The notes: generated by a model from the letters alone, not told the origin. A stretch of DNA of 10,041 nt from Candidatus Woesearchaeota archaeon (GCA_016188105.1 JACPIL010000001.1:1-10041), one strand, 5' to 3'. Counted from the stretch's first letter, positions 1-5,783 are shown. A program made the numbers and translations.

Positions 1-731
1 GCTTCCACCCAGACTGCGCAGTCATAACTCTTGTGCACTTTCTGATCGTCAGTTAAGAATAGTAAGATATCTTTGTTATCGACCATGCAGAATCTTGCCG
101 GGCAATTCTTACTGGTTTTCACGGTCGCGAATTGGGAAATTGTTTTCACCAGTTCTTTATCTGAATTTTGAGGGACCATCACTTGCACATTCACGCCGGA
201 TTTTGCTGCTTTTCGCAGATGATTAGACAAAAGATCGTGCTTGCGTTCCAAACCAGAAGCAGAAGTCATTAAAGTAATATTTTTTTTGGCATTCTTAATC
301 ATAAACATAAGATGTTCGTATACTTTTTCCCGGCCTCGGAAGGCACCGGATTTATCAGTCGGGTCGACTAAAGTTACCCCTTCAGTATGAAGGACATTTA
401 ATTGTTCTAAAATGTCAGAATCCTTTAATTGTGATAACATTTTGCTGCGCTGTTCAGCATCTTCGGAAATTTTTTTCTTAACTCTTTCAATAACTTCTGA
501 AGGTGAAACCGCTAGATATTTGATCGGCTTTCCTACCTTTACAACAATAAATCCTTTTTTCTCTAAAGATTCAAGAACATCATATGCCCTAGATCTAGGC
601 ACATTAGAAATGTCAGATAATTCTCCAGCTGAAGATACTCCTCGGGAAAGCAGGGCGATCCATAATTTTCTCTCATATGAATTAAGTCCAAAATCCTTAA
701 GCTTATCTAAAAATTCCTTTTGAACAATCAT
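1..731 (-). CDS. TrmB-family transcriptional regulator (3' end cut by window edge)
   Basis: This frame is open from the ATG at 731 down to the left edge (243 codons and two bases, no stop), so the gene is partial. Residues about 8-72 form a winged helix-turn-helix of the TrmB/Sugar-specific type: the recognition-helix region reads NVPRSRAYDVLESLEKKG, followed by a wing with GKPIKYLAV. Residues about 78-110 are charged and heptad-like (VIERVKKKISEDAEQR), a likely dimerising coiled coil. The rest (about 115-243) alternates strands and helices (NITLMTSASG, NVQVMVPQ, DILLFLTDD), as in the phospholipase-D-like effector domain of TrmB regulators. Family members bind DNA near their own or sugar-transport and metabolic promoters; the ligand here cannot be read. 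A purine run (AGGGGG) lies 13-14 nt before the ATG, a poor Shine-Dalgarno distance. The gene is separated from the exosome operon by a 140-nt gap with its own TATA candidates, so it is probably transcribed independently. Confidence 0.85.
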   Translation of the reverse strand, partial: MIVQKEFLDKLKDFGLNSYERKLWIALLSRGVSSAGELSDISNVPRSRAYDVLESLEKKGFIVVKVGKPIKYLAVSPSEVIERVKKKISEDAEQRSKMLSQLKDSDILEQLNVLHTEGVTLVDPTDKSGAFRGREKVYEHLMFMIKNAKKNITLMTSASGLERKHDLLSNHLRKAAKSGVNVQVMVPQNSDKELVKTISQFATVKTSKNCPARFCMVDNKDILLFLTDDQKVHKSYDCAVWVE

Positions 732-805
732 TATATAATTTGCCCCCTTGGCTTACGCCCGTATAAACACCTAGAACCACCGATATATAGCCAGAATACC
801 CCTGC

Positions 806-814
806 TTTATAAAA
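806..814 (-). promoter_or_regulatory. Candidate TATA box for the TrmB-family gene
   Basis: Read leftward this is TTTTATAAA preceded by the purine-rich CAAAAG, a fair archaeal BRE/TATA pair. A start about 25-27 nt downstream would give a leader of roughly 50 nt. The gap 732-871 also has weaker alternatives (TATATA at 783-788, TTATAA at 842-847), so the choice is uncertain. No clear terminator for the DUF357 gene is visible in the same gap. Confidence 0.4.
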
Positions 815-871
815 CTTTTGGATTTGAGTACTATTTAGTAGTTATAAATTCTTGTGGAATCTGAGAAGGAT

Positions 872-1159
872 TTAATCATCCACGGTAAAAAGCCGGCTAT
901 CTTTTACCTTAAATAACCCGATTCTTGCGCCTGCATCCAGCCAACCATGTGCGTAATTGAGGGCAGCGAAAGCCAAGACGGCATCTTGTTTCTTATCAAG
1001 AAAATAATGGGCATCAGCAAGGTATCGAGAAGCCATATCCAGAAAATCTTCCGCCTGCGCTTTTCTGGTCGCATCGAGAGCTTTTTTAGCTTTCTCGAGC
1101 GCTTCTGTGGTGATAGAAAAATATTTTTGCAGTTTTTCTGAAGTAATAGTGGAATTCAT
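872..1159 (-). CDS. DUF357 family archaeal helical protein
   Basis: A 95-residue, soluble, all-helical protein matching the archaeal DUF357 family in length and pattern. An N-terminal segment (KLQKYFSITTEALEKAKKAL) is followed by the conserved block around residues 38-83: DFLDMASRYLADAHYF, then AFAALNYAHGWLDAGARIG and LF. The family is widespread in archaea and has no settled biochemical function. It is the last gene of the exosome operon, 15 nt after rpoK, and has no Shine-Dalgarno in that gap, so translation probably depends on coupling or read-on from rpoK. The presence of DUF357 next to core RNA genes suggests, but does not show, a role in RNA or informational metabolism. I am confident of the family and have no basis for a function. 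Confidence 0.85.
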   Translation of the reverse strand: MNSTITSEKLQKYFSITTEALEKAKKALDATRKAQAEDFLDMASRYLADAHYFLDKKQDAVLAFAALNYAHGWLDAGARIGLFKVKDSRLFTVDD

Positions 1160-1174
1160 AAAGAAAATAAGTTT

Positions 1175-1411
1175 TTAATTTGCTTTGGCCTTTGGCCGCT
1201 TTACAGTGATAGGAAGAATTCCTTCTTCATATTCCCGCAAGGCAATTTCAATAGGGTCAAAATGTAACTTCTTTAATTCTTCCTGAGACAACTTTACTAA
1301 AAATGGAGCTCCCATGGAAAGTTGCAAGGCCCGTGATCCGATCATACGAGCTTTTTCATATTTAGTGTAGATAAGTTGTTCTTCCTGATCCATTGTTTTT
1401 TCGCGTGCCAT
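1175..1411 (-). CDS. rpoK: DNA-directed RNA polymerase subunit K (Rpb6 homologue)
   Basis: A 78-residue protein whose centre is the RpoK/Rpb6 signature: YTKYEKARMIGSRALQLSMG (residues 15-34), then AP, then a segment ending FDPIEIALREYEEGILPI. This small subunit clamps the largest subunit of archaeal RNA polymerase and helps assembly. Length fits archaeal RpoK, which lacks the long acidic N-terminus of eukaryotic Rpb6. The ATG at 1411 gives six residues before a second possible start at Met7; both precede the conserved core, so the exact start is not decided by the sequence. The upstream 32-nt gap after rrp42 is A-rich and lacks a clear Shine-Dalgarno. Placement directly after the exosome genes and before DUF357 differs from the common archaeal location of rpoK near rpoN, enolase and rpsB. 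Confidence 0.95.
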   Translation of the reverse strand: MAREKTMDQEEQLIYTKYEKARMIGSRALQLSMGAPFLVKLSQEELKKLHFDPIEIALREYEEGILPITVKRPKAKAN

Positions 1412-1443
1412 TTTTTATTTTTTTAATTTGTTAACTGTTCAAA

Positions 1444-2238
1444 CTATGCTTTTAAGGCTTTATTTAGCTCCTTCCTTAAAAAACTTGCTTTTTCTAAAGC
1501 CAGATCGACCATCTTTCCAATTTCTGTAATACTTAAAGGAACTTCTCCGCCTTTCTGCAAAGCAGAGATGGTTCCCTTTGCATCAGAGCCGACTGTCAAG
1601 CGAGCTTCGTATGCTTTTTCTTCTTCATTAGTTGGATCAACTAATAATACACCATTGACTTTGTAAATAGTTATTGGCAATGGTTCTTTTGTTAGTGGTA
1701 AAGACTTATCAGTTTTTTGCTTGTAATCGATGGCTCCAGTTTCTGGATCTACTACTGGGAATCGCGCTGTTTTAAGTGCGGCAAGAGCAGCCATACCTGC
1801 TACATCTAAAAGATTTCCGCCATCGTTAAGACTGATGATATCAACAATCACGAACCATGCTTTTTCTCCCGGAACAAGGCAGAGTTTTTTCAGGTCGATT
1901 GCCTTTGCTTCTCGAATACCTCGATCAACTACTCGAGCCAATTCTACTGCTTTTATGCTAGGTGGACCAGATTCAAATTCTGGGCTAGCAATTGGAGATA
2001 GTTCCGCATTCACCATAATGCCTCCTTCGTCAGGAGTATCATTGTACGGTTTTTCCAGGGAAAGCTTGACTCCCGCCATAACCACTGTTTCTCCGATCTG
2101 AACACGAGCTGAACCTTCAGCGGTCCAGGAGATGTTGGTTTCAACCAGGATCGGCTGACGGAATTCGGTTAATGCTCTGTTGTCAAGCCGTTTATTTTCT
2201 TTTGCTAATTCTGCGATTGTTTCTTTATTGACTATCAT
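1444..2238 (-). CDS. rrp42: Exosome complex component Rrp42 (non-catalytic RNase PH-like subunit)
   Basis: A 264-residue RNase PH-fold protein with the archaeal Rrp42 pattern: RLDNRALTEFRQ near residues 17-28, VQIGETVVMAGVKL, then GIMVNAELSPIASPEFESGP (72-91), RVVDRGIREAKAIDLKKLC, and the second-half block NDGGNLLDVAGMAALAAL (138-155). Rrp42 pairs with Rrp41 to form the hexameric (Rrp41-Rrp42)3 ring of the archaeal exosome, a phosphorolytic 3'-5' RNase and tailing machine. In the family Rrp42 itself is inactive but is needed for RNA binding and ring assembly. The length fits archaeal Rrp42. The ATG lies one base after the rrp41 stop. A GAGG about 9 nt upstream sits inside the rrp41 tail, supporting this start and coupled translation that would keep subunits at equal dose. 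Confidence 0.97.
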   Translation of the reverse strand: MIVNKETIAELAKENKRLDNRALTEFRQPILVETNISWTAEGSARVQIGETVVMAGVKLSLEKPYNDTPDEGGIMVNAELSPIASPEFESGPPSIKAVELARVVDRGIREAKAIDLKKLCLVPGEKAWFVIVDIISLNDGGNLLDVAGMAALAALKTARFPVVDPETGAIDYKQKTDKSLPLTKEPLPITIYKVNGVLLVDPTNEEEKAYEARLTVGSDAKGTISALQKGGEVPLSITEIGKMVDLALEKASFLRKELNKALKA

Positions 2239-2239
2239 T

Positions 2240-2953
2240 TTAATTTTCCTCGTTATTGAGAGCGTATTTTTCTTTTAACGCTTTTACTTGTAATTGGTAG
2301 ACCTTTTCTGTGGCTACTTTCGCTAATTCTAAAGCCTTAAGAAGATCTTCTTTGGAAATCTCTCCATCCATCTGAAGAAGAGAAATTTCTTTGCTATTGT
2401 GCAGCATCGCTACTGGGATATCTGACACGATGGCTGGATATGATTCTTCATTGTAATTTAAATCTGCTACCACCATCCCGTCTACTTGTCCTACAGCGAC
2501 AGAACTTACCATGTCTTTCATGGGAATTCCAGCATCTGCTAAAGCCATACAAGCAGCAGAAATAGCTGCGCATCTTGTTCCAGCATCAGTCTGTGGAAGT
2601 TCCACATAGATGTCTACTACGGAATTAGGAAATGCGGATAAGTCAATCACTGGGGCAAGCGCTTGTTCCATGACCATGGAAATTTCTTGCGCGCGTCTGC
2701 TTCTTCCCGGTTTGATTCTCTCTCCTGATCCAGAGAATGGCATCATAGTGTAATGGCATCGTAGGATACCATGCCTAGGATTAGCCATGAATCGAGGAAC
2801 GACTTCTCTTGGACCATAAACTCCAGCGATTGCCCAGGTTTTTCCGATCTTGAAAGAAGCTGAGCCATTGGCATTTTTAACTACGCCTGCTTTTGCTTCC
2901 ATAGGACGAAGCTCTTCGATCTTACGTCCATCTACTCGTTTAGTGTATGTCAT
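2240..2953 (-). CDS. rrp41: Exosome complex component Rrp41 (catalytic RNase PH-like subunit)
   Basis: A 237-residue RNase PH-fold protein: RVDGRKIEELRP (6-17), AIAGVYGPRE (41-50), the RNA-binding SRR (85-87) and the phosphate-binding DAGTR (123-127) are all present. Known biochemistry of archaeal Rrp41 places the phosphorolytic active site at this subunit, in the ring shared with Rrp42. The usual metal-site loop, DLN..ED followed by EAD.P in crenarchaeal and euryarchaeal proteins, here reads DLNYNEESYPAIVSDIP (164-180). The first and last acids (D164, D178) align, but the aspartate of ED appears as Glu170 and the loop is two residues longer. Translation is coupled: the stop of rrp4 and the start of rrp41 share one base (TAATG), with AGGAGAG 8 nt upstream. 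The assignment is secure; full catalytic activity is inferred, with the loop as a caveat. Confidence 0.97.
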   Translation of the reverse strand: MTYTKRVDGRKIEELRPMEAKAGVVKNANGSASFKIGKTWAIAGVYGPREVVPRFMANPRHGILRCHYTMMPFSGSGERIKPGRSRRAQEISMVMEQALAPVIDLSAFPNSVVDIYVELPQTDAGTRCAAISAACMALADAGIPMKDMVSSVAVGQVDGMVVADLNYNEESYPAIVSDIPVAMLHNSKEISLLQMDGEISKEDLLKALELAKVATEKVYQLQVKALKEKYALNNEEN

Positions 2954-3636
2954 TATGCACTCTCTCCTAGAAATCTTTCCATTTTTTCGGTCAGTCCTTC
3001 CAGGTGGGCTTTTGCCTCAATAAGCTTGATGGCTTTCTCTGCTTTTAGTTCGCCTTCAGACGTTCCTTTTATCCAGATAAGTCCGTTTTGGCCGACAGTA
3101 ATATCGCAGCCGGTTTTATCTTTAATGAGGGTGATCATGCTTCCCTGCCTTCCGATCACGCGGGGAACTTTTTGGCTGTTGATGCTAATTATTCTTCCGC
3201 CGCTGATTCTTCGTAAACCCGGCTCTTTCATAGTTAAATCAATCAAATTTTGTGAGGTGACATTGACAATTTTCACTACCGCATAATCGCCGATAGATAA
3301 AATTTGGCTTAAATCCTCCTCTTTCTTCACGAATCTGGTGGTAGCATCTCGCACATTAAGCATCGCTGAATAAGCGGTAGCAGTTTCAAAGCGCCAGCCG
3401 CTTATAGTTATGTCAATTACTCTGGCAATTATCTTATCCTCTGTTTTAGGCAGATAAGGTCCAGATAAAGGAGTAATCTTAATCACTCTTCCAGAAACTG
3501 AAACTAACCCTAAAACTTTAGAATAAATCTGATCTTTTTCTCTATAGGTATTGTCGCCTGGTAAAAAATCCATCCCCTGGGCAAGAGCCTCTCCGGGAAC
3601 AACTACATTTCGTTCTTGTACTAATAATTCACTCAT
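2953..3636 (-). CDS. rrp4: Exosome complex component Rrp4 (S1-KH RNA-binding cap)
   Basis: A 227-residue protein with the three-part Rrp4 layout: an N-terminal strand-rich domain opening with ERNVVVPGEALAQG (8-21), an S1 domain about residues 65-138, and a KH domain about 145-210 with the GxxG loop IGRQG (161-165). Rrp4 caps the exosome ring, recruits RNA and favours A-rich substrates in the archaeal complexes studied. Length fits archaeal Rrp4. The ATG at 3636 is chosen because the conserved N-terminus starts at once and no in-frame upstream start is plausible. It is the first gene of the exosome operon and overlaps rrp41 by one base. Its leader is unusual: a GGAGG lies 45 nt upstream of the ATG and is followed immediately by an inverted repeat that ends 11 nt before the ATG. 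Confidence 0.97.
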   Translation of the reverse strand: MSELLVQERNVVVPGEALAQGMDFLPGDNTYREKDQIYSKVLGLVSVSGRVIKITPLSGPYLPKTEDKIIARVIDITISGWRFETATAYSAMLNVRDATTRFVKKEEDLSQILSIGDYAVVKIVNVTSQNLIDLTMKEPGLRRISGGRIISINSQKVPRVIGRQGSMITLIKDKTGCDITVGQNGLIWIKGTSEGELKAEKAIKLIEAKAHLEGLTEKMERFLGESA

Positions 3637-3676
3637 TTTTTGTTCTTATTCGTGCTGGTATGATAAGCGTGGGCAC
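3629..3676 (-). CDS. Possible 15-codon leader ORF overlapping the rrp4 start
   Basis: A GTG at 3676, 4 nt after GGAGG (3685-3681), opens a frame encoding VPTLIIPARIRTKNE and stops with TGA at 3631-3629, a few bases inside rrp4 in another frame. The stop therefore falls right at the rrp4 start, which would suit translational coupling. The spacing is short, the start is not ATG, and the same bases form an inverted repeat, so this may be chance. It is not recognised as any known peptide. Confidence 0.2.
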   Translation of the reverse strand: MPTLIIPARIRTKNE

Positions 3677-3680
3677 GAAT
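3648..3680 (-). promoter_or_regulatory. Inverted repeat (leader hairpin) between GGAGG and the rrp4 ATG
   Basis: The arms 3680-3673 (ATTCGTGC) and 3655-3648 (GCACGAAT) are a perfect 8-bp inverted repeat with a 17-nt loop. In the rrp4 transcript the 5' arm starts directly after GGAGG (3685-3681) and the 3' arm ends 11 nt before the ATG. If folded, the hairpin would bring the Shine-Dalgarno within working distance of the start codon. It could equally be a protein-binding operator in DNA or RNA. The repeat is seen directly; its role is inference. Confidence 0.45.
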
Positions 3681-3720
3681 CCTCCGTTTCTTTTATTCAC
3701 GCAAGGGCTTTTATTTGAGC

Positions 3721-3731
3721 TTTATTTAAAA
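3721..3731 (-). promoter_or_regulatory. Candidate promoter (BRE/TATA) for the exosome operon
   Basis: Read leftward, CCAAAAACC precedes TTTTAAATAAA, the clearest BRE/TATA pair in the window. Initiation about 25-27 nt downstream would fall near 3700, giving an rrp4 leader of roughly 60 nt that contains the GGAGG and the inverted repeat. Other A/T-rich stretches closer to the gene (for example 3707-3717) are weaker matches. Confidence 0.55.
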
Positions 3732-3747
3732 GGTTTTTGGTCCTATT

Positions 3748-3797
3748 TAAAGAAAAGTTTAGAGATTTAGAAATTAAATAAAGAAAAGTTAAAGAAT
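3748..3797 (-). terminator. T-rich region after psmA, possible archaeal terminator
   Basis: Downstream of the psmA stop the leftward strand runs through several T-rich tracts (TTCTTTAACTTTTCTTTATT and similar) with no stem-loop, as expected for archaeal oligo-T terminators. Two exact 12-nt copies of AACTTTTCTTTA lie at 3790-3779 and 3759-3748. The tract is just upstream of the exosome promoter, so it would separate the two leftward operons. Confidence 0.4.
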
Positions 3798-3802
3798 CGT
3801 GT

Positions 3803-4531
3803 CTACTTCAAATACTTCTTCAATTCGTCATTGCTGAGCTTGACAAAGCGCTTGTCTTTAACATCTATGTAGGCTGCATCTACACGATCAACATTAAAAC
3901 TTTCTTTGAGGAAATCTTTCAATAAGCCCAGTCCTAAACGAAGCCCTTCATCGACAGTTAGAGAAGATTTGTAGCGCTTTTGCAAGGCTGCTTCGATCTC
4001 TTCTTCTCCTTCACCGATAACTACTGCTTTGTATTGGAAGTAAAGGCCATATGGCTCGGTTAAGAATAATTTAGCTTCTCCATCTTCTTCCACCCCGCCT
4101 ACGATTAAGGAAACGCCGAAAGGCCGTAATCCTGCAGATTGAGTGCAGACTTGTTTTAGGTCGCAAACTTCCTTCACGATGGAAAGAATATCGATCTTAC
4201 TGTCGTAAGTAACTGAATGCTGCTGAGCCCGCAATTGTGCCCTATCAACCAAAACTCTGGCATCAGAAATAATTCCTGCAGCAGTAACGCCGATATGATC
4301 ATCCACCACAAACATCTTTTCAATAGCTTCAGGGACTAAAAGTTTGGAAGTGATTCTCTTATCGACCACAAAGACTACGCCGTCTTTACAAGCAATACCC
4401 ATGGCAGTTGATCCTTGCTTTACGGTTTTTTTTGCATATTCTACCTTTAACAGCCTGCCATCAGGAGAAAACATAGTAATAGAACGATCATAACCCATCT
4501 TGTCAACCATTTGTTGTTGTTTATTTTGCAT
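3803..4531 (-). CDS. psmA: Proteasome alpha subunit
   Basis: A 242-residue protein with every alpha-subunit hallmark: the gate-region motif GYDR (13-16) inside RSITMFSPDGRLLKVEYA, QGSTAMGI (39-46), VVDKRITSKLL (55-65) with the lysine of the pocket that receives ATPase C-termini, and TQSAGLRPFGVSLIVGGV (130-147), followed by EPYGLYFQY. It forms the outer heptameric rings of the 20S proteasome and gates entry to the beta chamber. Length is typical. The ATG at 4531 is supported by GAGGTG 6 nt upstream; Met8 and Met12 are later alternatives, but Met1 has the ribosome site. No beta subunit or AAA ATPase is in the window. It is the last gene of an operon with the Pop5 gene 38 nt upstream. A TATA-like ATAAATAT at 4562-4555 could also give it a private start. 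Confidence 0.98.
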   Translation of the reverse strand: MQNKQQQMVDKMGYDRSITMFSPDGRLLKVEYAKKTVKQGSTAMGIACKDGVVFVVDKRITSKLLVPEAIEKMFVVDDHIGVTAAGIISDARVLVDRAQLRAQQHSVTYDSKIDILSIVKEVCDLKQVCTQSAGLRPFGVSLIVGGVEEDGEAKLFLTEPYGLYFQYKAVVIGEGEEEIEAALQKRYKSSLTVDEGLRLGLGLLKDFLKESFNVDRVDAAYIDVKDKRFVKLSNDELKKYLK

Positions 4532-4569
4532 GTTTTACACCTCAATAATTAATCATATTTATCGGATCA

Positions 4570-4902
4570 TCATAGATTGGAGCTGATCTTTTTAAGTGTA
4601 CCGGAAGTTATCACTGACCTAATAAGTACGGGAGTATTTTTAATCTTTTTGTTTAGGATTACTGCGCTTTTGAGTTCATCTACGAAAGTGTGATTCACTT
4701 TAACCACAAAACGCTGTTTCTGTGCATTCCACTTTTCTTTAATAAAAAGGCTTCCGGCCTTGGCTACTCCAAGCTCGCCTAGAAAGCGTAATAGGGAAGA
4801 TTCTATCGCTTCCTGAACCTCTGCCAGCGAAAATGATTTTTCAGCAGTAATTTCAAACAAGACGTAACGTTTTTTTTGCCTTAAGGAGGGAAGTAATTTC
4901 AT
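4570..4902 (-). CDS. rnp2: Ribonuclease P protein component 2 (Pop5 family)
   Basis: A 110-residue protein matching archaeal Pop5/Rpp14: the N-terminal KLLPSLRQKKRYVLFEI (2-18), the helix ending LLRFLGELGVAKAGSLFI (37-54) and the C-terminal VLIRSVITSGTLKKI (92-106), where the SGTLKK motif is a family signature. With Rpp30 it forms a heterotetramer that supports the catalytic RNA of RNase P in maturing tRNA 5' ends. The ATG overlaps the stop of the preceding OB-fold gene by four bases (ATGA), so the two are translationally coupled. In many archaea pop5 lies with rpp30 just upstream of psmA; here the psmA link is kept but no rpp30 is present in this window. Confidence 0.93.
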   Translation of the reverse strand: MKLLPSLRQKKRYVLFEITAEKSFSLAEVQEAIESSLLRFLGELGVAKAGSLFIKEKWNAQKQRFVVKVNHTFVDELKSAVILNKKIKNTPVLIRSVITSGTLKKISSNL

Positions 4903-5192
4903 TTGTTGTTGACTACCTCAATTTTACCGAATTTACCGGCAGAGATCTGTTTCTGCTCTTTAAATTCCGAACACCAGCCATTCTGAAGATGAATGGTATC
5001 TCCGACTTTTAGTTTATCGACATCATCATTCCAGAGCGTAAGAGTTACGCTGCCAGTATCGTCTTTTACTTTTGCATTGCAGACTCTTCCGCTTTTGCCG
5101 AATTTTTCAAATGTTCTTGGTTCTTCTTTTTCTAGTACTTCCAATACCAGATCAACTTTTCCCTGGTTTACTTGCAAATCTTTTATTTTCAT
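4899..5192 (-). CDS. Single OB-fold protein, SSB/RPA-like
   Basis: A 97-residue single OB-fold protein of the archaeal SSB/SOSS-B type: VDLVLEVLEKEEPRTFEKFG (13-32), VCNAKVKDDTGSVTLTLW (37-54), then DKLKVGDTIHLQNGWCSEF (59-77) and AGKFGKIEVV. Aromatics W54, W73 and F77 fall where crenarchaeal SSB has its DNA-stacking residues. It should bind single-stranded DNA, possibly RNA given its Pop5 neighbour; which one is not decided by sequence. It lacks the long acidic Gly-rich C-terminal tail of Sulfolobus SSB. The start is the ATG at 5192, one base after the previous stop, with GGAGAGGGGG upstream. The frame stays open up to 5384, but that extension would lie inside the preceding gene and has no conserved sequence, so it is rejected. 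Confidence 0.85.
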   Translation of the reverse strand: MKIKDLQVNQGKVDLVLEVLEKEEPRTFEKFGKSGRVCNAKVKDDTGSVTLTLWNDDVDKLKVGDTIHLQNGWCSEFKEQKQISAGKFGKIEVVNNK

Positions 5193-5193
5193 G

Positions 5194-5745
5194 TTATTTC
5201 CCCCTCTCCAATCGATCGCGAAGCTGCACGATTTTTGAATAATATTCGTGCTGGATATTTCTGGGTAATTTTTCATATACTTTATAGATTTGAAGGTAGA
5301 TCTTTTTTTGCTCCTGAATGCTTCCACGATCAACCTCTTGAAATAAGCGGCTGATTTCTTTTTCGTTTTGCAAATGATCTTCAATCCGTTCCCGAAGAGA
5401 ATTTACCCTTGAATAGAAATTTTGTTTCTTCTTTTCTCCAAGTTTAAGGTAGAGACCATAAATTTGCAGATATTGCTGCTTAACTTTATCGGCAGGCTCA
5501 GTGTCGATGGAGGGAGCGATTTTTTTAAGAGCGCGCCGTAGTTTGTTCTCAGCAGAAAATTCCCAAAGGACGAATAGCGAAACAATGACGGCAGTTGCGG
5601 CTAAAATAGCGATAATCGTTATCCGTAAGGAAGATCCTTCAAGTGAGTTAGGATCGGCAAGGAGAAAAATACTTCCGGCAATAGTAAGAGCTAGCAGGAT
5701 TAGTAAAATGAAAGGTGCCGCTGAACCTTGAGTAGAGAGTTTCAT
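5194..5745 (-). CDS. Membrane-anchored protein with duplicated helical repeat, unknown function
   Basis: A 183-residue protein I do not recognise as a named family. Two hydrophobic segments at about 11-30 and 41-62 should be membrane helices. The rest is charged and helical and carries a 35-residue repeat at 88-122 and 146-180 with 15 identical positions: both copies have KxxYLQIYxxYxKL in the first half and YSxxxxLRxR in the second. With two helices and a positive juxtamembrane stretch (KLRRALKK) the repeats probably face the cytosol. It heads the operon with the OB-fold, Pop5 and proteasome alpha genes; its stop is one base before the OB-fold start. Tandem helical hairpins of this kind often make protein contacts, which is inference. 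TATA-like sequences lie 26 and 43 nt upstream of the ATG, and no Shine-Dalgarno is seen. Confidence 0.8.
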   Translation of the reverse strand: MKLSTQGSAAPFILLILLALTIAGSIFLLADPNSLEGSSLRITIIAILAATAVIVSLFVLWEFSAENKLRRALKKIAPSIDTEPADKVKQQYLQIYGLYLKLGEKKKQNFYSRVNSLRERIEDHLQNEKEISRLFQEVDRGSIQEQKKIYLQIYKVYEKLPRNIQHEYYSKIVQLRDRLERGK

Positions 5746-5783
5746 ATTTTCATAAGCGATTTGCTTGAAATATACTTAAAGAG

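Noticed and set aside
412..723. Rightward 103-residue open frame opposite the TrmB-family gene
   Set aside because: It is antisense to a frame with clear wHTH sequence and has no recognisable protein pattern or ribosome site.
830..842. ACTA...TAGT palindrome upstream of the TrmB-family gene as an autoregulatory operator
   Set aside because: Four-base arms in AT-rich sequence are expected by chance, and the site does not match a TrmB operator I could defend.
732..871. Possible tRNA or small RNA gene in the gap before the TrmB-family gene
   Set aside because: No T-arm GGTTCRA pattern or foldable cloverleaf is visible; the gap is explained by promoter elements.
1730..2101. Rightward 123-residue open frame opposite rrp42
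   Set aside because: Shadow of the rrp42 coding frame; low-complexity Ser/Arg-rich translation with no family match. The same holds for other antisense frames over rrp4, the OB-fold gene, glyS and rfcL.
4532..4569. TGATGA in the pop5-psmA gap as the C box of a C/D guide RNA
   Set aside because: The TGATGA overlaps the pop5 stop codon and no CTGA D box lies at a suitable distance in the gap.
5193..5384. N-terminal extension of the OB-fold gene to an ATG at 5384 (161-residue version)
   Set aside because: The extra 64 residues overlap the membrane-protein gene in another frame, look like shadow coding (Lys/Ser-rich, no family pattern), and a strong GGAGAGGGGG precedes the ATG at 5192.
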